DNA of 64,000 bases from Bifidobacterium sp. ESL0704. GTDB taxonomy: Bacteria; Actinomycetota; Actinomycetes; Actinomycetales; Bifidobacteriaceae. Shown here piece by piece: positions 34,876 to 43,740 of this stretch; positions within the stretch are counted from its first letter, which is position 1, and every line of letters starts with the position of its first letter. The notes below the pieces were generated by a model that saw only the letters and a list, made by a program, of their open reading frames with translations, did not search any database and was not told where the DNA came from. A program made the position numbers and the translations under genes. The stretch is from positions 620,001 through 684,000 of the forward strand of contig NZ_CP113929.1 in the NCBI RefSeq assembly GCF_029392075.1, given 5' to 3'.

Positions 34876-37488
34876 ATGCCAGGAGCGAATCTCACACGCG
34901 TCGAAGCCGAAGAACGTAAGTCAGTCATTACCGGACCGGTTAGCTATCATGTCGATCTCGATCTGACGCAGGGGCCGAAGAGCTTCCCGTCGGTATCCGT
35001 CATCACGTTTGATGCGAAGGCAGGATCGTCCAGTTTTGCCGATCTCATCGCCGACGAGGTCAGCACTATCGAGCTCAACGGCGAAACGCTCGATCCGACG
35101 AAGTATTACGTCGATAATCGTATCGAACTTCCGGCCTTGAAGGAACATAACACCCTGAAGGTTGTCTCCTCATGCCAGTATTCCACCACGGGCGAGGGCC
35201 TGCACCGCTCGGTTGACCCGGCTGACGGCAACGTCTATCTCTATTCCCAGTTCGAGGTGCCGGACGCTCGTCGCGTCTACGCCGTCTTCGACCAGCCCGA
35301 CATCAAGGCAACCTTCGATTTCGAGGTAGCTGCTCCGGCTTCCTGGCTGGTCACCTCCAACATGCCGGTCAAATCCACGACCGATCTCGACGCGATGACT
35401 GCCGAGGGCACTCTGGGAACGCATCCCGCCGAGTCGACCAAGCGTTGGGTGTTCGAGACCACGCCGAAGATGAGCTCCTACCTGACCGCCATCTGCGCCG
35501 GCCCATACGCCGAGTGGCACACGACCTACGCCAACGAGGACGGTCGCACCGTGCCGATGGCCCAGTACTGCCGCCAGTCGCTCAAGGACGATTTCGCACG
35601 TGACGCCGACTACCTCTTCGACATCACCAAGAAGGGCTTCGCCTTCTATGCCAAGACCTGGGGCGTGCCCTACCCGTACGCCAAGTTCGACCAGATCTAC
35701 GTGCCGGAATACAACGCGGGCGCCATGGAGAACATCGGCATGGTCACCATCCGCGATTCCTACGTCTTCGGCTCCAAGGTCACCGACGCGCTGGCCGAGC
35801 GCCGCGTGGTCACCGTCCTGCACGAGCTGGCGCACATGTGGTTCGGCGACCTGGTGACGATGAAGTGGTGGAACGATCTGTGGCTCAACGAATCCTTCGC
35901 CGAGTTCATGTCGAGTCTTTCGACCGCCGAAGCCACCGATTGGACGGATTCGTGGGCCACGTTCACCTCCGGCGAGAAGAGCTGGGCCCTGAACCAGGAC
36001 CAGCTGCCGACCACCCACCCGATCACCGCGCCGATCAATGACCTGCACGACACCGAGGTCAACTTCGACGGCATCACCTACGCCAAGGGCGGTTCCGTAT
36101 TGAAGCAGCTGGTGGCCTACGTGGGCCGGGAGAAGTTCTTCAAGGGCATCAACAGCTACTTGAACAAGCACCAGTACGACAACGCGACCTTGAAGGACCT
36201 GCTGGTCGAGCTCGAGGCCGCTTCCGGCCGTGATTTGAAGACCTGGAGCAAGCAGTGGCTCGAGGAATCCGGCATCAACACCATTGCGGCCGACGTCGAG
36301 GAAAACGGCGATGGCACCATCAAGTCGCTCACGCTGACGCAGACCGCGCCAGCCGAGCATCCCGTGCTGCGCGCGCACCGCATGGCCATCGGCTTCTACA
36401 ACCGTGACGCGGCGACCGGCAAGATTGTGCGCACTGACCGTATCGAGCTCGACGTCACCGGCGAGACCACCGTGGCCACCGAGGCCGCAGGCAAGGCTCG
36501 CCCCGACTTCATCATGCTCAACGACGACGACCTGACCTACACCAAACTGCGTTTTGACGCCAAATCCCGCGACTTCGCCGCCGAACACCTCTTCGAGTTC
36601 GACGATGCCCTGGCTCGTGCCGTGGTGTGGCTGGCTTTCTGGGACATGACCCGTGATGCCGAATTCCCGGCCGAACGCTTCCTTGACCTGAGCCTGAAGA
36701 TGCTCTCCACCGAGCATGAATCCACCACCTTCCGTTATGCACTGCGCTGCCTGAAGGTCACTGCCACGCAATATGTCGCTCCGGCACGTCGCGAGGCCGT
36801 CCGCCAGCACGTGGCCGAAGGTCTGTGGGACCTGGCCAATGTGTCCGAGGCCGGCAGCGACGAACAGTTCCAGCTGGTGAGCGCCTACTTGGACTACGGT
36901 GCGCAGGGCGATGCTCCGTTCATTTCCAACGTCAAGGGCCTGCTTTCCGGAACGCTGAAGCTCAAGGGCCTCGAGATCGACAACAACATGCGTTGGGCGC
37001 TGACCAAGGCGCTCGCCGCCGTGGGCGAGATGGACAACGAGGCAATTGACGCGGAACTGAAGCTGCGCGACACCACCGACAACCGCGAGTTTGCTTACGG
37101 CGCCAAGGCTTCCGTGCCGAGTGCCGAGGCCAAGGCATGGGCCTGGGATGCCTCGATTCACGACCTGAGCCTTACCAACTCCCAGCTTGAAGCCGCCGCG
37201 CTCGGTTTCTCCGGCAATCTGAGCGGCAAGCTCGCCGAGCCCTACGCTGCCAAGTACTTCGAGACCGCCGACTGGATCTGGGAGAACCGCACCTTCCATA
37301 TGGCCGAGTCGCTGCTCGACGATCTCTACCCGGTGTATGCCGATGCCGCCGAGCTGGTCCGTCTGGGCGACGAATGGCTCGCCTCCCACACCGACGCCGC
37401 CCGTGCCCTGCGCAACATCATCATCGGCAACGTCGAGTCTTCCCGTCGTGCCGTGAAGGTCAGCGCCTACAACGCCGGCCTGAAATAA
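34876..37488 (+). CDS. pepN: aminopeptidase N (M1 family)
   Basis: A cytoplasmic zinc aminopeptidase that trims N-terminal residues from peptides. The 870-residue protein has the substrate-binding GAMEN motif (282-286), the zinc site H316-E-L-A-H320 and the third ligand E339 in NESFAEF, followed by the C-terminal ERAP1-like helical domain. Length is typical of actinobacterial PepN. AAAAGGAG eight bases upstream fixes the start. Monocistronic, divergent from the small gene pair, with a strong hairpin after the stop. Confidence 0.95.
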   Translation: MPGANLTRVEAEERKSVITGPVSYHVDLDLTQGPKSFPSVSVITFDAKAGSSSFADLIADEVSTIELNGETLDPTKYYVDNRIELPALKEHNTLKVVSSCQYSTTGEGLHRSVDPADGNVYLYSQFEVPDARRVYAVFDQPDIKATFDFEVAAPASWLVTSNMPVKSTTDLDAMTAEGTLGTHPAESTKRWVFETTPKMSSYLTAICAGPYAEWHTTYANEDGRTVPMAQYCRQSLKDDFARDADYLFDITKKGFAFYAKTWGVPYPYAKFDQIYVPEYNAGAMENIGMVTIRDSYVFGSKVTDALAERRVVTVLHELAHMWFGDLVTMKWWNDLWLNESFAEFMSSLSTAEATDWTDSWATFTSGEKSWALNQDQLPTTHPITAPINDLHDTEVNFDGITYAKGGSVLKQLVAYVGREKFFKGINSYLNKHQYDNATLKDLLVELEAASGRDLKTWSKQWLEESGINTIAADVEENGDGTIKSLTLTQTAPAEHPVLRAHRMAIGFYNRDAATGKIVRTDRIELDVTGETTVATEAAGKARPDFIMLNDDDLTYTKLRFDAKSRDFAAEHLFEFDDALARAVVWLAFWDMTRDAEFPAERFLDLSLKMLSTEHESTTFRYALRCLKVTATQYVAPARREAVRQHVAEGLWDLANVSEAGSDEQFQLVSAYLDYGAQGDAPFISNVKGLLSGTLKLKGLEIDNNMRWALTKALAAVGEMDNEAIDAELKLRDTTDNREFAYGAKASVPSAEAKAWAWDASIHDLSLTNSQLEAAALGFSGNLSGKLAEPYAAKYFETADWIWENRTFHMAESLLDDLYPVYADAAELVRLGDEWLASHTDAARALRNIIIGNVESSRRAVKVSAYNAGLK

Positions 37489-37531
37489 GCGGTATCGCCG
37501 CGGAACGTGATGGTGTTTCGCCGGCTCTCTG

Positions 37532-37573
37532 ACGGTGAGGGGCAGGACCCAAGAGGTTCCTGCCCCTCACCGT
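37532..37573 (+). terminator. terminator after pepN
   Basis: Perfect 16-bp arms, 37532-37547 with 37558-37573, and a 10-base loop, 44 bases after the pepN stop. No long T-run follows. The stem contains the same AGGGGCAG block as the repeats at 37675 and 37737. Confidence 0.7.
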
Positions 37574-37673
37574 ATTTGCGTCTGCCTCCTTCTGCTTTCG
37601 TGCGTTCTCAGCCGTCATGTTTTCATCCATTGTCCTGCCTGTTCCTGTCTGCTTTCGTCCGGCTCTGTCTTGT

Positions 37674-37769
37674 GTTAGGGGCAGTGTCAGTGGGTTTCTG
37701 CCTCTAAGAGGTGTGTAGGTGTCTGTTTTTTCCTTGTTAGGGGCAGTATCTGTGAGTTTCTGCCTCTAA
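37674..37769. repeat. pair of 34-bp palindromic repeats, 62 bp apart, upstream of glmM
   Basis: Units 37674-37707 and 37736-37769 are nearly identical. Each is a hairpin: TTAGGGGCAG with CTGCCTCTAA (one G-T pair) and a 13-base loop, arms at 37675-37684/37698-37707 and 37737-37746/37760-37769. They lie 225 and 163 bases before the glmM start. They may be transcript-level stems or binding sites. The rest of 37574-37931 shows no gene. Confidence 0.8.
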
Positions 37770-37931
37770 CGGGTGCAGGAGGGGTGCGGGAAGAAAGAAG
37801 AAGAGAGGCAAGGTCGTCTGGCGGCTCAAATGCGACGAAATCGGGCAGTGTTGGGTCTGGCGCGGCATACGTGAAATCTCTTGAGTAAGATGAGGCTCAG
37901 TAACATTTGTGCAAACGGAGGATGTGGCGGC

Positions 37932-39320
37932 ATGCCTAATATGTTTGGAACCGATGGAGTTCGCGGACTGGCGAACAGGGATTTGACCGCAAGGCTGGCG
38001 CTCGACTTGGGCGATGCGGCAGTGCGTGTGCTTGGCGATTCGTCCGGAACCGAGGAGGAGCACAAGGAGGGTCGTCGCCGTGCGTTGATCGGCCGTGATA
38101 CCCGTGTTTCCGGCGATTTCCTTGCTTCTGCGCTCGCGGCGGGCATGAGCGCGGGCGGGTTCGACGTCATCGATGCAGGCATTATCCCGACTCCCGGCGT
38201 GGCCTATCTGACCAGCGAGCTCAACGTCGAAATGGGTGCTGTCATTTCCGCCTCGCACAACCCGATGCCGGACAATGGCATCAAATTCTTCGCCCGCGGC
38301 GGCTTCAAGCTTCCGGACAAGAAGGAAGACGAGATCGAAGCGGTGCTTGGCAAGGATTGGGATCGTCCGACCGGTGCCGGCGTAGGCCGCGTAAGCCACG
38401 ACATCAATACCGCCACCAATATGTATATCGACCATCTGGTTTCGGCCATCGCCCCGATTGCGCCCGACAAGACCCAGCCCAAGCCGCTCAAGGGGCTGAA
38501 GATCGTGGCAGATTGCGCCAATGGCGCCACTTCCGTGGTCGCGCCTGAAGCGTTGCGCCGCGCCGGCGCTGAGGTGCTGGTCATCAACGCTTCGCCTGAC
38601 GGCTACAACATCAACAAGAAGGCCGGTTCCACCCACCCCGAGCAGCTGCAGGCGATGGTCAAGGCCTCCGGCGCCGCGATGGGCGTGGCCTTCGACGGTG
38701 ACGCGGACCGCTGCCTGGCTGTGGACGAAGACGGCAACATGGTCAACGGCGATCAGGAGATGGGCATCCTCGCGCGTGCCAAGAAGCGCGAAGGCAAGCT
38801 TAACCACAATACGCTGGTGGTCACGGTGATGAGCAACCTCGGTCTCAAGCTGGCGCTGAAAGACATGGGTATCTCGACGGTGCAGACCAACGTCGGCGAC
38901 CGCTACGTGCTCGAGGAAATGCTCAAGGGCGATTATTCCATCGGCGGCGAGCAGTCCGGCCATGTCATTAACCGTGAGTTCGCCACCACCGGCGACGGCA
39001 CGCTGACCGCGCTCACCCTGTGCAACGAAGTCGTCAAGTCCGGCAAGTCCTTGAAGGAACTCGCCGCCGACTTCCCGCAGCTGCCGCAGCAGCTGATCAA
39101 CGTTCCCAAGGTCGACAAGAAGGCCGCACCCACCAACGCCAAGGTGCAGGACGCCGTGGCGCGCGAGGAGAAACTGCTTGGCAATACCGGCCGCGTGCTG
39201 CTGCGCCCCAGCGGCACCGAGCCGTTGGTCCGTGTGATGGTCGAGGCCGAAACTCAGCAGCAGGCCGATGAGGTCTGCCAGCGTTTGGCCGCCGTGGTCG
39301 CACAGGAGTTGGCAATCTGA
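37932..39320 (+). CDS. glmM: phosphoglucosamine mutase
   Basis: Interconverts glucosamine 6-phosphate and glucosamine 1-phosphate on the way to UDP-N-acetylglucosamine for peptidoglycan. The 462-residue protein begins MPNMFGTDGVRG, has the phosphoserine S108 in ISASHNPM, the metal loop FDGDADRC, the sugar-binding GGEQSGH and the phosphate-binding LLRPSGTEPLVRVM. The frame is open from 37881; ATG 37932 follows GGAGGA and gives the canonical N-terminus. def starts within its stop codon, so the two are translationally coupled. Confidence 0.95.
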   Translation: MPNMFGTDGVRGLANRDLTARLALDLGDAAVRVLGDSSGTEEEHKEGRRRALIGRDTRVSGDFLASALAAGMSAGGFDVIDAGIIPTPGVAYLTSELNVEMGAVISASHNPMPDNGIKFFARGGFKLPDKKEDEIEAVLGKDWDRPTGAGVGRVSHDINTATNMYIDHLVSAIAPIAPDKTQPKPLKGLKIVADCANGATSVVAPEALRRAGAEVLVINASPDGYNINKKAGSTHPEQLQAMVKASGAAMGVAFDGDADRCLAVDEDGNMVNGDQEMGILARAKKREGKLNHNTLVVTVMSNLGLKLALKDMGISTVQTNVGDRYVLEEMLKGDYSIGGEQSGHVINREFATTGDGTLTALTLCNEVVKSGKSLKELAADFPQLPQQLINVPKVDKKAAPTNAKVQDAVAREEKLLGNTGRVLLRPSGTEPLVRVMVEAETQQQADEVCQRLAAVVAQELAI

Positions 39321-40060
39321 TGTTCTCCCATAATTCGAAAGTCGATATCGAACTCAACCGTGCCGTCGAGCAGCTCATCAAAACCGGCGGCAAGGAGAAG
39401 ATTCTTCCCATCGTGCAGATGGGGGAGCCGGTGCTGCGCCAGAATGCCGCAGAGTATGACGGCCAGCTGAGTAAACGTACGTTGTCCAAGCTCATCGAAG
39501 CCATGCATGTCACGATGCTCGAGGCACCCGGCGTTGGACTGGCAGCCCCGCAGATCGGTCTTGGACTGCGTATTGCCGTGGTGGAAGACCATGTGCGTGC
39601 CGGCGGCAGGGGAGTCGATGACAATCCTGAAGGCCACGTCGGCAGCGAAGACGGTCAGAAAAATGACGATGAGAGCGTCATCGACGATACGAACGATCCG
39701 CGCGAAATCGCCGAATTCCCGTTCCGTGCCATTATCAATCCGACATACGAACCCATCGGTACGCAGCAACGCAGCTTCTACGAAGGCTGCCTGAGCTTCT
39801 CGGGCTATCAAGCCGTTCGTCGGCGTTGGCTCGACATCATTGCCCGTTGGCAGGATGAGAACGGCAACAAGCACGAGGAACGACTGCACGGTTGGCCCGC
39901 ACGCATTTTCCAGCATGAAACCGATCATCTGAATGGAGAGGTCTATATCGACCGGGCCGAGATCCGCTCCCTGGCCACCGATGAGAACCTCGAGGATTAT
40001 TGGTGTGAAGATCCGGTTCCGACGCAGGCAGCCGAGGAGCTGGGATTCAAGCTCGCCTAG
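39320..40060 (+). CDS. def: peptide deformylase
   Basis: Removes the formyl group from nascent proteins. The 246-residue protein contains the three catalytic motifs: GVGLAAPQIG (from G71), EGCLS with metal ligand C157, and Q198-H199-E200-T-D-H203. It is longer than the usual 160-200 residues, with an N-terminal extension and a very acidic Gly/Asp/Glu-rich insertion (about 95-130) between motifs one and two. The ATG overlaps the glmM stop (TGATG), with CAGGAG upstream inside glmM. Confidence 0.93.
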   Translation: MFSHNSKVDIELNRAVEQLIKTGGKEKILPIVQMGEPVLRQNAAEYDGQLSKRTLSKLIEAMHVTMLEAPGVGLAAPQIGLGLRIAVVEDHVRAGGRGVDDNPEGHVGSEDGQKNDDESVIDDTNDPREIAEFPFRAIINPTYEPIGTQQRSFYEGCLSFSGYQAVRRRWLDIIARWQDENGNKHEERLHGWPARIFQHETDHLNGEVYIDRAEIRSLATDENLEDYWCEDPVPTQAAEELGFKLA

Positions 40061-40091
40061 CGTCGCCTGTGTTTCTGTGTAACCGTTTTCG

Positions 40092-40131
40092 CCAACGCGG
40101 TGGAATTCGGGATTTGGTTTTATCGCGTTGG
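40092..40131. other. inverted repeat in the def / response regulator gap
   Basis: CCAACGCG 40092-40099 pairs with CGCGTTGG 40124-40131 around a 24-base loop, 31 bases after the def stop. It is a possible weak terminator. The remainder of the 319-base gap 40061-40379 shows nothing I can support. Confidence 0.35.
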
Positions 40132-40379
40132 TGTTAGTGACCCGCGTGTTTTGTTTTTGCAGACGGCGGGCCGTTCAAGATACGGCTGTCCGCAAATCGT
40201 TGATGAGCTGATGCTGACTTGTGCCGAAAGCCGTTCGCGGATGGATTGCTGGTGAGCAACGCCGTATATGCGGTGGATGAAACATGCTTAACAGCTCGAT
40301 TGTCGTCGAGACGCCAATGGCCGCCATCGTTTCGGACTGTGGTGTACGGGGCATTCGTTCGATGGTTTGTTTCGGCACC

Positions 40380-41381
40380 TTATGCGGTTCCGTTCCTCTT
40401 TCTCTGCTCATAAATGGTGAGTGCCTCGTGCCAGGAATGCGTATGGTATTTGCCCATGATATGGCTTCGATGCGAATAAACAGTGTTGGAAGAAATGCTC
40501 AGATGATCGGCGACCTCATCTGTTTGCATTCCTTGCGAGCACAAATTGATGACGCGCAGTTCGGCCGGTGAGAGGCGTAAAGCTTTTTGCGGGAAATGCA
40601 GAGCAGCAGTCATGGCTTCTTGCGTTGTTGCAAGGTGAGTACCGTAAGGGCTGTTGTTGCGAAGATTGCCGGAAATCGAACGAATACGGTCATGAGGATG
40701 ATCACTGATGGCCTGTCTTCGAATCTCTGTGTTCGCTTTGGTTGCTGGCTTTGTCTGCTCAACTAGGCGAACATGACGGTAAGCCGCATCATTGTGGATG
40801 GCCGTTGTGCGTTGTCTTTGGTGACTGCCGTCGTCGGCTGACGAACAATGAGGGTCGCGGGATTTGCGGTCCCGTTGCTTTCGGCGTTGCGTCGTTTGCC
40901 GATTCGTGCAATGGGAGGGAGGGATGGTTCTTTTCGGCTCCAGCGGCTTCGTAGGGGACTGCGATGTCTTTTCGTGGTAGATCGCCTTGAGCTTTCTAGG
41001 AAGTTCTTGGTTGAGTTTGGCTTTGTCGATAATACAGCGAAGACACTGTCGGGGCGCTGCCGAATCGATGTAACTGTCGAGGTGCGCGGTGATGCCGATG
41101 AGGATGATATCGGGTCGGGAATCCCTGATTCTTTTCACGATGGGCTCGATGATGCCATTGTTCATGGATAAATCGATGATGACCACATCAGGGTGACGAA
41201 GAGAGTACAGGCATCGGTGAATCCCTGCATCGAGTTTTGTCGTGGGCCATATTTTGATATGGCAGCCGTCGCGATTCTGTACACGACTGGCGATGCTGGC
41301 TTCGTGTTCCAATGCGCAGGGGTCATCGTCGATGATGATAATGCGCAGTTCGCGTCTTAGCGATGTTTCTTGCTCTTTCAT
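40380..41381 (-). CDS. LuxR-family response regulator, orphan
   Basis: A 333-residue DNA-binding response regulator. The N-terminal receiver domain has the acidic pair in IIIIDDD (D18-D20) and the probable phosphoacceptor D70 in DVVIIDLSM. The C-terminal LuxR/GerE helix-turn-helix (about 265-325) has LRLSPAELRVINLCSQGMQTDEVADHL in parts and NTVYSHRSHIMGK. Between them lies an unusually long, polar, Arg/Gln/Thr/Ser-rich linker (about 135-260) where normal NarL-type proteins have 20-30 residues. No histidine kinase gene is adjacent. The ATG at 41381 has a weak ribosome binding site. Confidence 0.75.
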   Translation of the reverse strand: MKEQETSLRRELRIIIIDDDPCALEHEASIASRVQNRDGCHIKIWPTTKLDAGIHRCLYSLRHPDVVIIDLSMNNGIIEPIVKRIRDSRPDIILIGITAHLDSYIDSAAPRQCLRCIIDKAKLNQELPRKLKAIYHEKTSQSPTKPLEPKRTIPPSHCTNRQTTQRRKQRDRKSRDPHCSSADDGSHQRQRTTAIHNDAAYRHVRLVEQTKPATKANTEIRRQAISDHPHDRIRSISGNLRNNSPYGTHLATTQEAMTAALHFPQKALRLSPAELRVINLCSQGMQTDEVADHLSISSNTVYSHRSHIMGKYHTHSWHEALTIYEQRKRNGTA

Positions 41382-41789
41382 GGCTCAATTCTATACAATG
41401 TATTGCAAAATACCAATTTTCGGATGAACATTCAAGATTTCTTGATTTTCCGCCACTTGACTTGACTTTTGCGAATATCGTGCAAGTCAAGGTTTTACCC
41501 GTTAGCCAATCGCCTTGCGCGCTGGCGGGAGAGGCCCGGGCCTGACCGATTCGTCTCAAGGCGAGGCCGGCCTGCTGCCATCCTTTCGTGGCTTTCCGGT
41601 GCTTCACGGTTTGGACGAACGGACCCATGGACCAAGTCAAAAACAACTGCTGCGGCCGAGCGCTTCGAGCGATTGGAATCCCGGACATGCCGCAGCCAGA
41701 CCGTCCATATTCGTCAACAAGCCAGAACGATGCGGGCGGTGGTTTGTCTGTTTGCGTCCGGTTGTGTCTGACGCGGAGTGTTGGCAATG
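41382..41789. other. intergenic region upstream of araB without supported gene
   Basis: This long gap includes an inverted repeat CTTGACTT 41461-41468 with AAGTCAAG 41484-41491. Open frames here overlap on both strands and have no ribosome binding site or recognisable product. It could hold a decayed gene. Confidence 0.4.
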
Positions 41790-41818
41790 TTGTGATTGCC
41801 GTCGGTTGCGTGTAAAAT
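41790..41818 (+). promoter_or_regulatory. promoter of araB-araA
   Basis: -35 TTGTGA at 41790-41795, 17-base spacer, -10 TAAAAT at 41813-41818. The predicted transcript start near 41825 lies just before the operator palindrome. Confidence 0.6.
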
Positions 41819-41830
41819 AAGAGAAAGTAG

Positions 41831-41846
41831 ATGTGAGCGCTCACAT
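41831..41846. promoter_or_regulatory. LacI-family operator upstream of araB
   Basis: ATGTGAGCGCTCACAT is a perfect 16-bp palindrome with the CG centre and TGTGAGC half-sites of LacI-family operators. It lies just downstream of the predicted start of transcription, a position suited to repression. Bifidobacterial arabinose genes are known to be controlled by the LacI-family regulator AraQ; assigning this site to AraQ is an inference, since no araQ gene is in the window. Confidence 0.75.
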
Positions 41847-42002
41847 TACGGTGGGCTGTGTAGCCGTTACCGGTGATGCGGGACTCGCAAACCGGCGAAA
41901 TGCCGTTGGCCGCGATTGGTAAGGCATGGGCTTTATCAAGGAGGGGCCGGCAGTTCGCGTCAATGTAGTGATTAGGACGAAAGTAAAGGAGCTTAGATCG
42001 CG

Positions 42003-43637
42003 ATGGCAGTAGAGAAAAACACCACAGAACACGTAGCGCAGATAGCGGAGAAGATACGCGCGGGCAAGACTTCGCTGGGTATCGAGTTCGGCTCGACCCG
42101 TATCAAGGCCGTGCTGATCGACGATACGTATGCCACCATCGCCGCCGGCGACCACGGCTGGGAAAACCATCTTGAGAACGGATTGTGGACCTATTCGCTT
42201 GACGAGGTGTGGTCGGGCCTGCAGGCGGCGTATGCGGCGCTTGCCTACGACGTGGAGAACGCTTACGGCGAGAAGCTCACCAAGATTGGTACGATGGGCT
42301 TCTCCGCGATGATGCACGGTTACCTCGCCTTCGATAAGGACGGCAAGCTGCTCGTCCCGTTCCGTACGTGGCGCAATTCCAACACGCATGAGGCACACGA
42401 AAAGCTCTCCGAACTCTTCCAATACAACATTCCAGAGCGTTGGTCGATCGCCCATCTCTATCAGTGCATCCTCAATAAAGAAGACCATGTTCCTTCAGTT
42501 GCGTTCTTCACCACGCTCGCCGGCTATGTCCATTGGAAACTGACCGGTCGTAAGGTTCTCGGCGTCGATGACGCCTCAGGAATGTTCCCGATCGATCCGG
42601 AGACCCACGGCTTCAACAAGCACATGCTTGAGCAGTTCTCGGCGCTGCCCGAGGTGGCCGCACAACCGTGGAAGATCGAGGATCTGTTGCCGACGCCACT
42701 GGTGGCCGGAAGCGACGCGGGAACGCTCACGGCCGAGGGCGCGAAACTGCTTGATCCGACCGGTACGTTGCAGTCCGGCACGCCGTTGGCCCCTCCGGAA
42801 GGCGATTCGGGCACCGGCATGGTCGCCACGAATTCCGTTCGCGTCGGCACGGGCAACGTTTCCGCCGGCACCTCGATTTTCGCTTCCGTCGTGCTCGACC
42901 ATCCGCTTGAGCGCCTCCATCCTGAGGTCGATCTGGTCTCGACCCCGGCCGGCGACCCGTGCGGCATGAGCCACGCCAACAACTTCACCTCCGACTTGAA
43001 TGCGTGGATCAAGGTCTTCAGCGAATTCGCCAAGGCCATCGGCACGCCACTTGATGCCGGAACCCTTTATGGCACGCTGTTCCGTGCGGCCATCGGTGAG
43101 GATGCCGACGACAACGCGGGCGGGCTCATCAACTACTGCTTCTATTCCGGCGAATTCCTGGCTGGGCTGGAAGAGGGGCGGCCCGTCTTCGCGCGCGGTC
43201 CGGAAAGCCGGATGAACCTCGCCAACTTCATGCGCGCCCAGCTTTTCGGCGCATTCTCGCCGGTTAAGATCGGTATGGACGTGATGACCAAGGACGAGCA
43301 TGTCAAGGTCGATTCGATGGTTGGTCATGGCGGCATCTTCACCACTCCCAAGGTGGCGCAGAAGATTCTTGCCGCGGCTTTCGATACGCCGATCAAGGTG
43401 ATGTCGACGGCGGCGGAAGGCGGTGCCTGGGGCATGGCCGTACTCGCCGATTATCTGTGGCACAAGGACACCCCGCTGGATGTGTATCTCGACGAGCGTG
43501 TGTTCGCCGATGTCCAATCGACCACCGAGGAGCCCGATCCGAAGGACGTCGCCGGTTTCGAGGACTTCTTCGCCAGGTTCACCCGCGCGCTGCCGATTGA
43601 AAAGACGGCCATCGAGACCATCGACCTGGAAAGCTAG
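42003..43637 (+). CDS. araB: FGGY-family pentulose kinase, probable L-ribulokinase
   Basis: A 544-residue cytoplasmic sugar kinase of the FGGY family. The N-terminal half has the first phosphate motif GIEFGSTRIKAVLID and the second half the conserved GTGNVSAGTS adenosine/phosphate region. Such bifidobacterial proteins are often labelled xylulokinase. Position directly before araA, behind an arabinose-type operator, argues for ribulokinase, which phosphorylates L-ribulose. AAAGGAG at 41985-41991 lies eleven bases before ATG 42003. araA follows after 100 bases; the araD gene that usually sits between them in bifidobacteria is absent. Confidence 0.8.
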   Translation: MAVEKNTTEHVAQIAEKIRAGKTSLGIEFGSTRIKAVLIDDTYATIAAGDHGWENHLENGLWTYSLDEVWSGLQAAYAALAYDVENAYGEKLTKIGTMGFSAMMHGYLAFDKDGKLLVPFRTWRNSNTHEAHEKLSELFQYNIPERWSIAHLYQCILNKEDHVPSVAFFTTLAGYVHWKLTGRKVLGVDDASGMFPIDPETHGFNKHMLEQFSALPEVAAQPWKIEDLLPTPLVAGSDAGTLTAEGAKLLDPTGTLQSGTPLAPPEGDSGTGMVATNSVRVGTGNVSAGTSIFASVVLDHPLERLHPEVDLVSTPAGDPCGMSHANNFTSDLNAWIKVFSEFAKAIGTPLDAGTLYGTLFRAAIGEDADDNAGGLINYCFYSGEFLAGLEEGRPVFARGPESRMNLANFMRAQLFGAFSPVKIGMDVMTKDEHVKVDSMVGHGGIFTTPKVAQKILAAAFDTPIKVMSTAAEGGAWGMAVLADYLWHKDTPLDVYLDERVFADVQSTTEEPDPKDVAGFEDFFARFTRALPIEKTAIETIDLES

Positions 43638-43740
43638 TTGTTTTGGTTTCCGCCATATTCAGGCCGCTAGGAAGCACAGTGGCTTATTGACGGCGGAAAC
43701 CCGAGCTGTGTATTTATAACACCAACAAAAGGAAGTAATG

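Noticed and set aside
41323..41844. Minus-strand frame upstream of araB
   Set aside because: No recognisable product, overlaps the response regulator start, the ara promoter and the operator.
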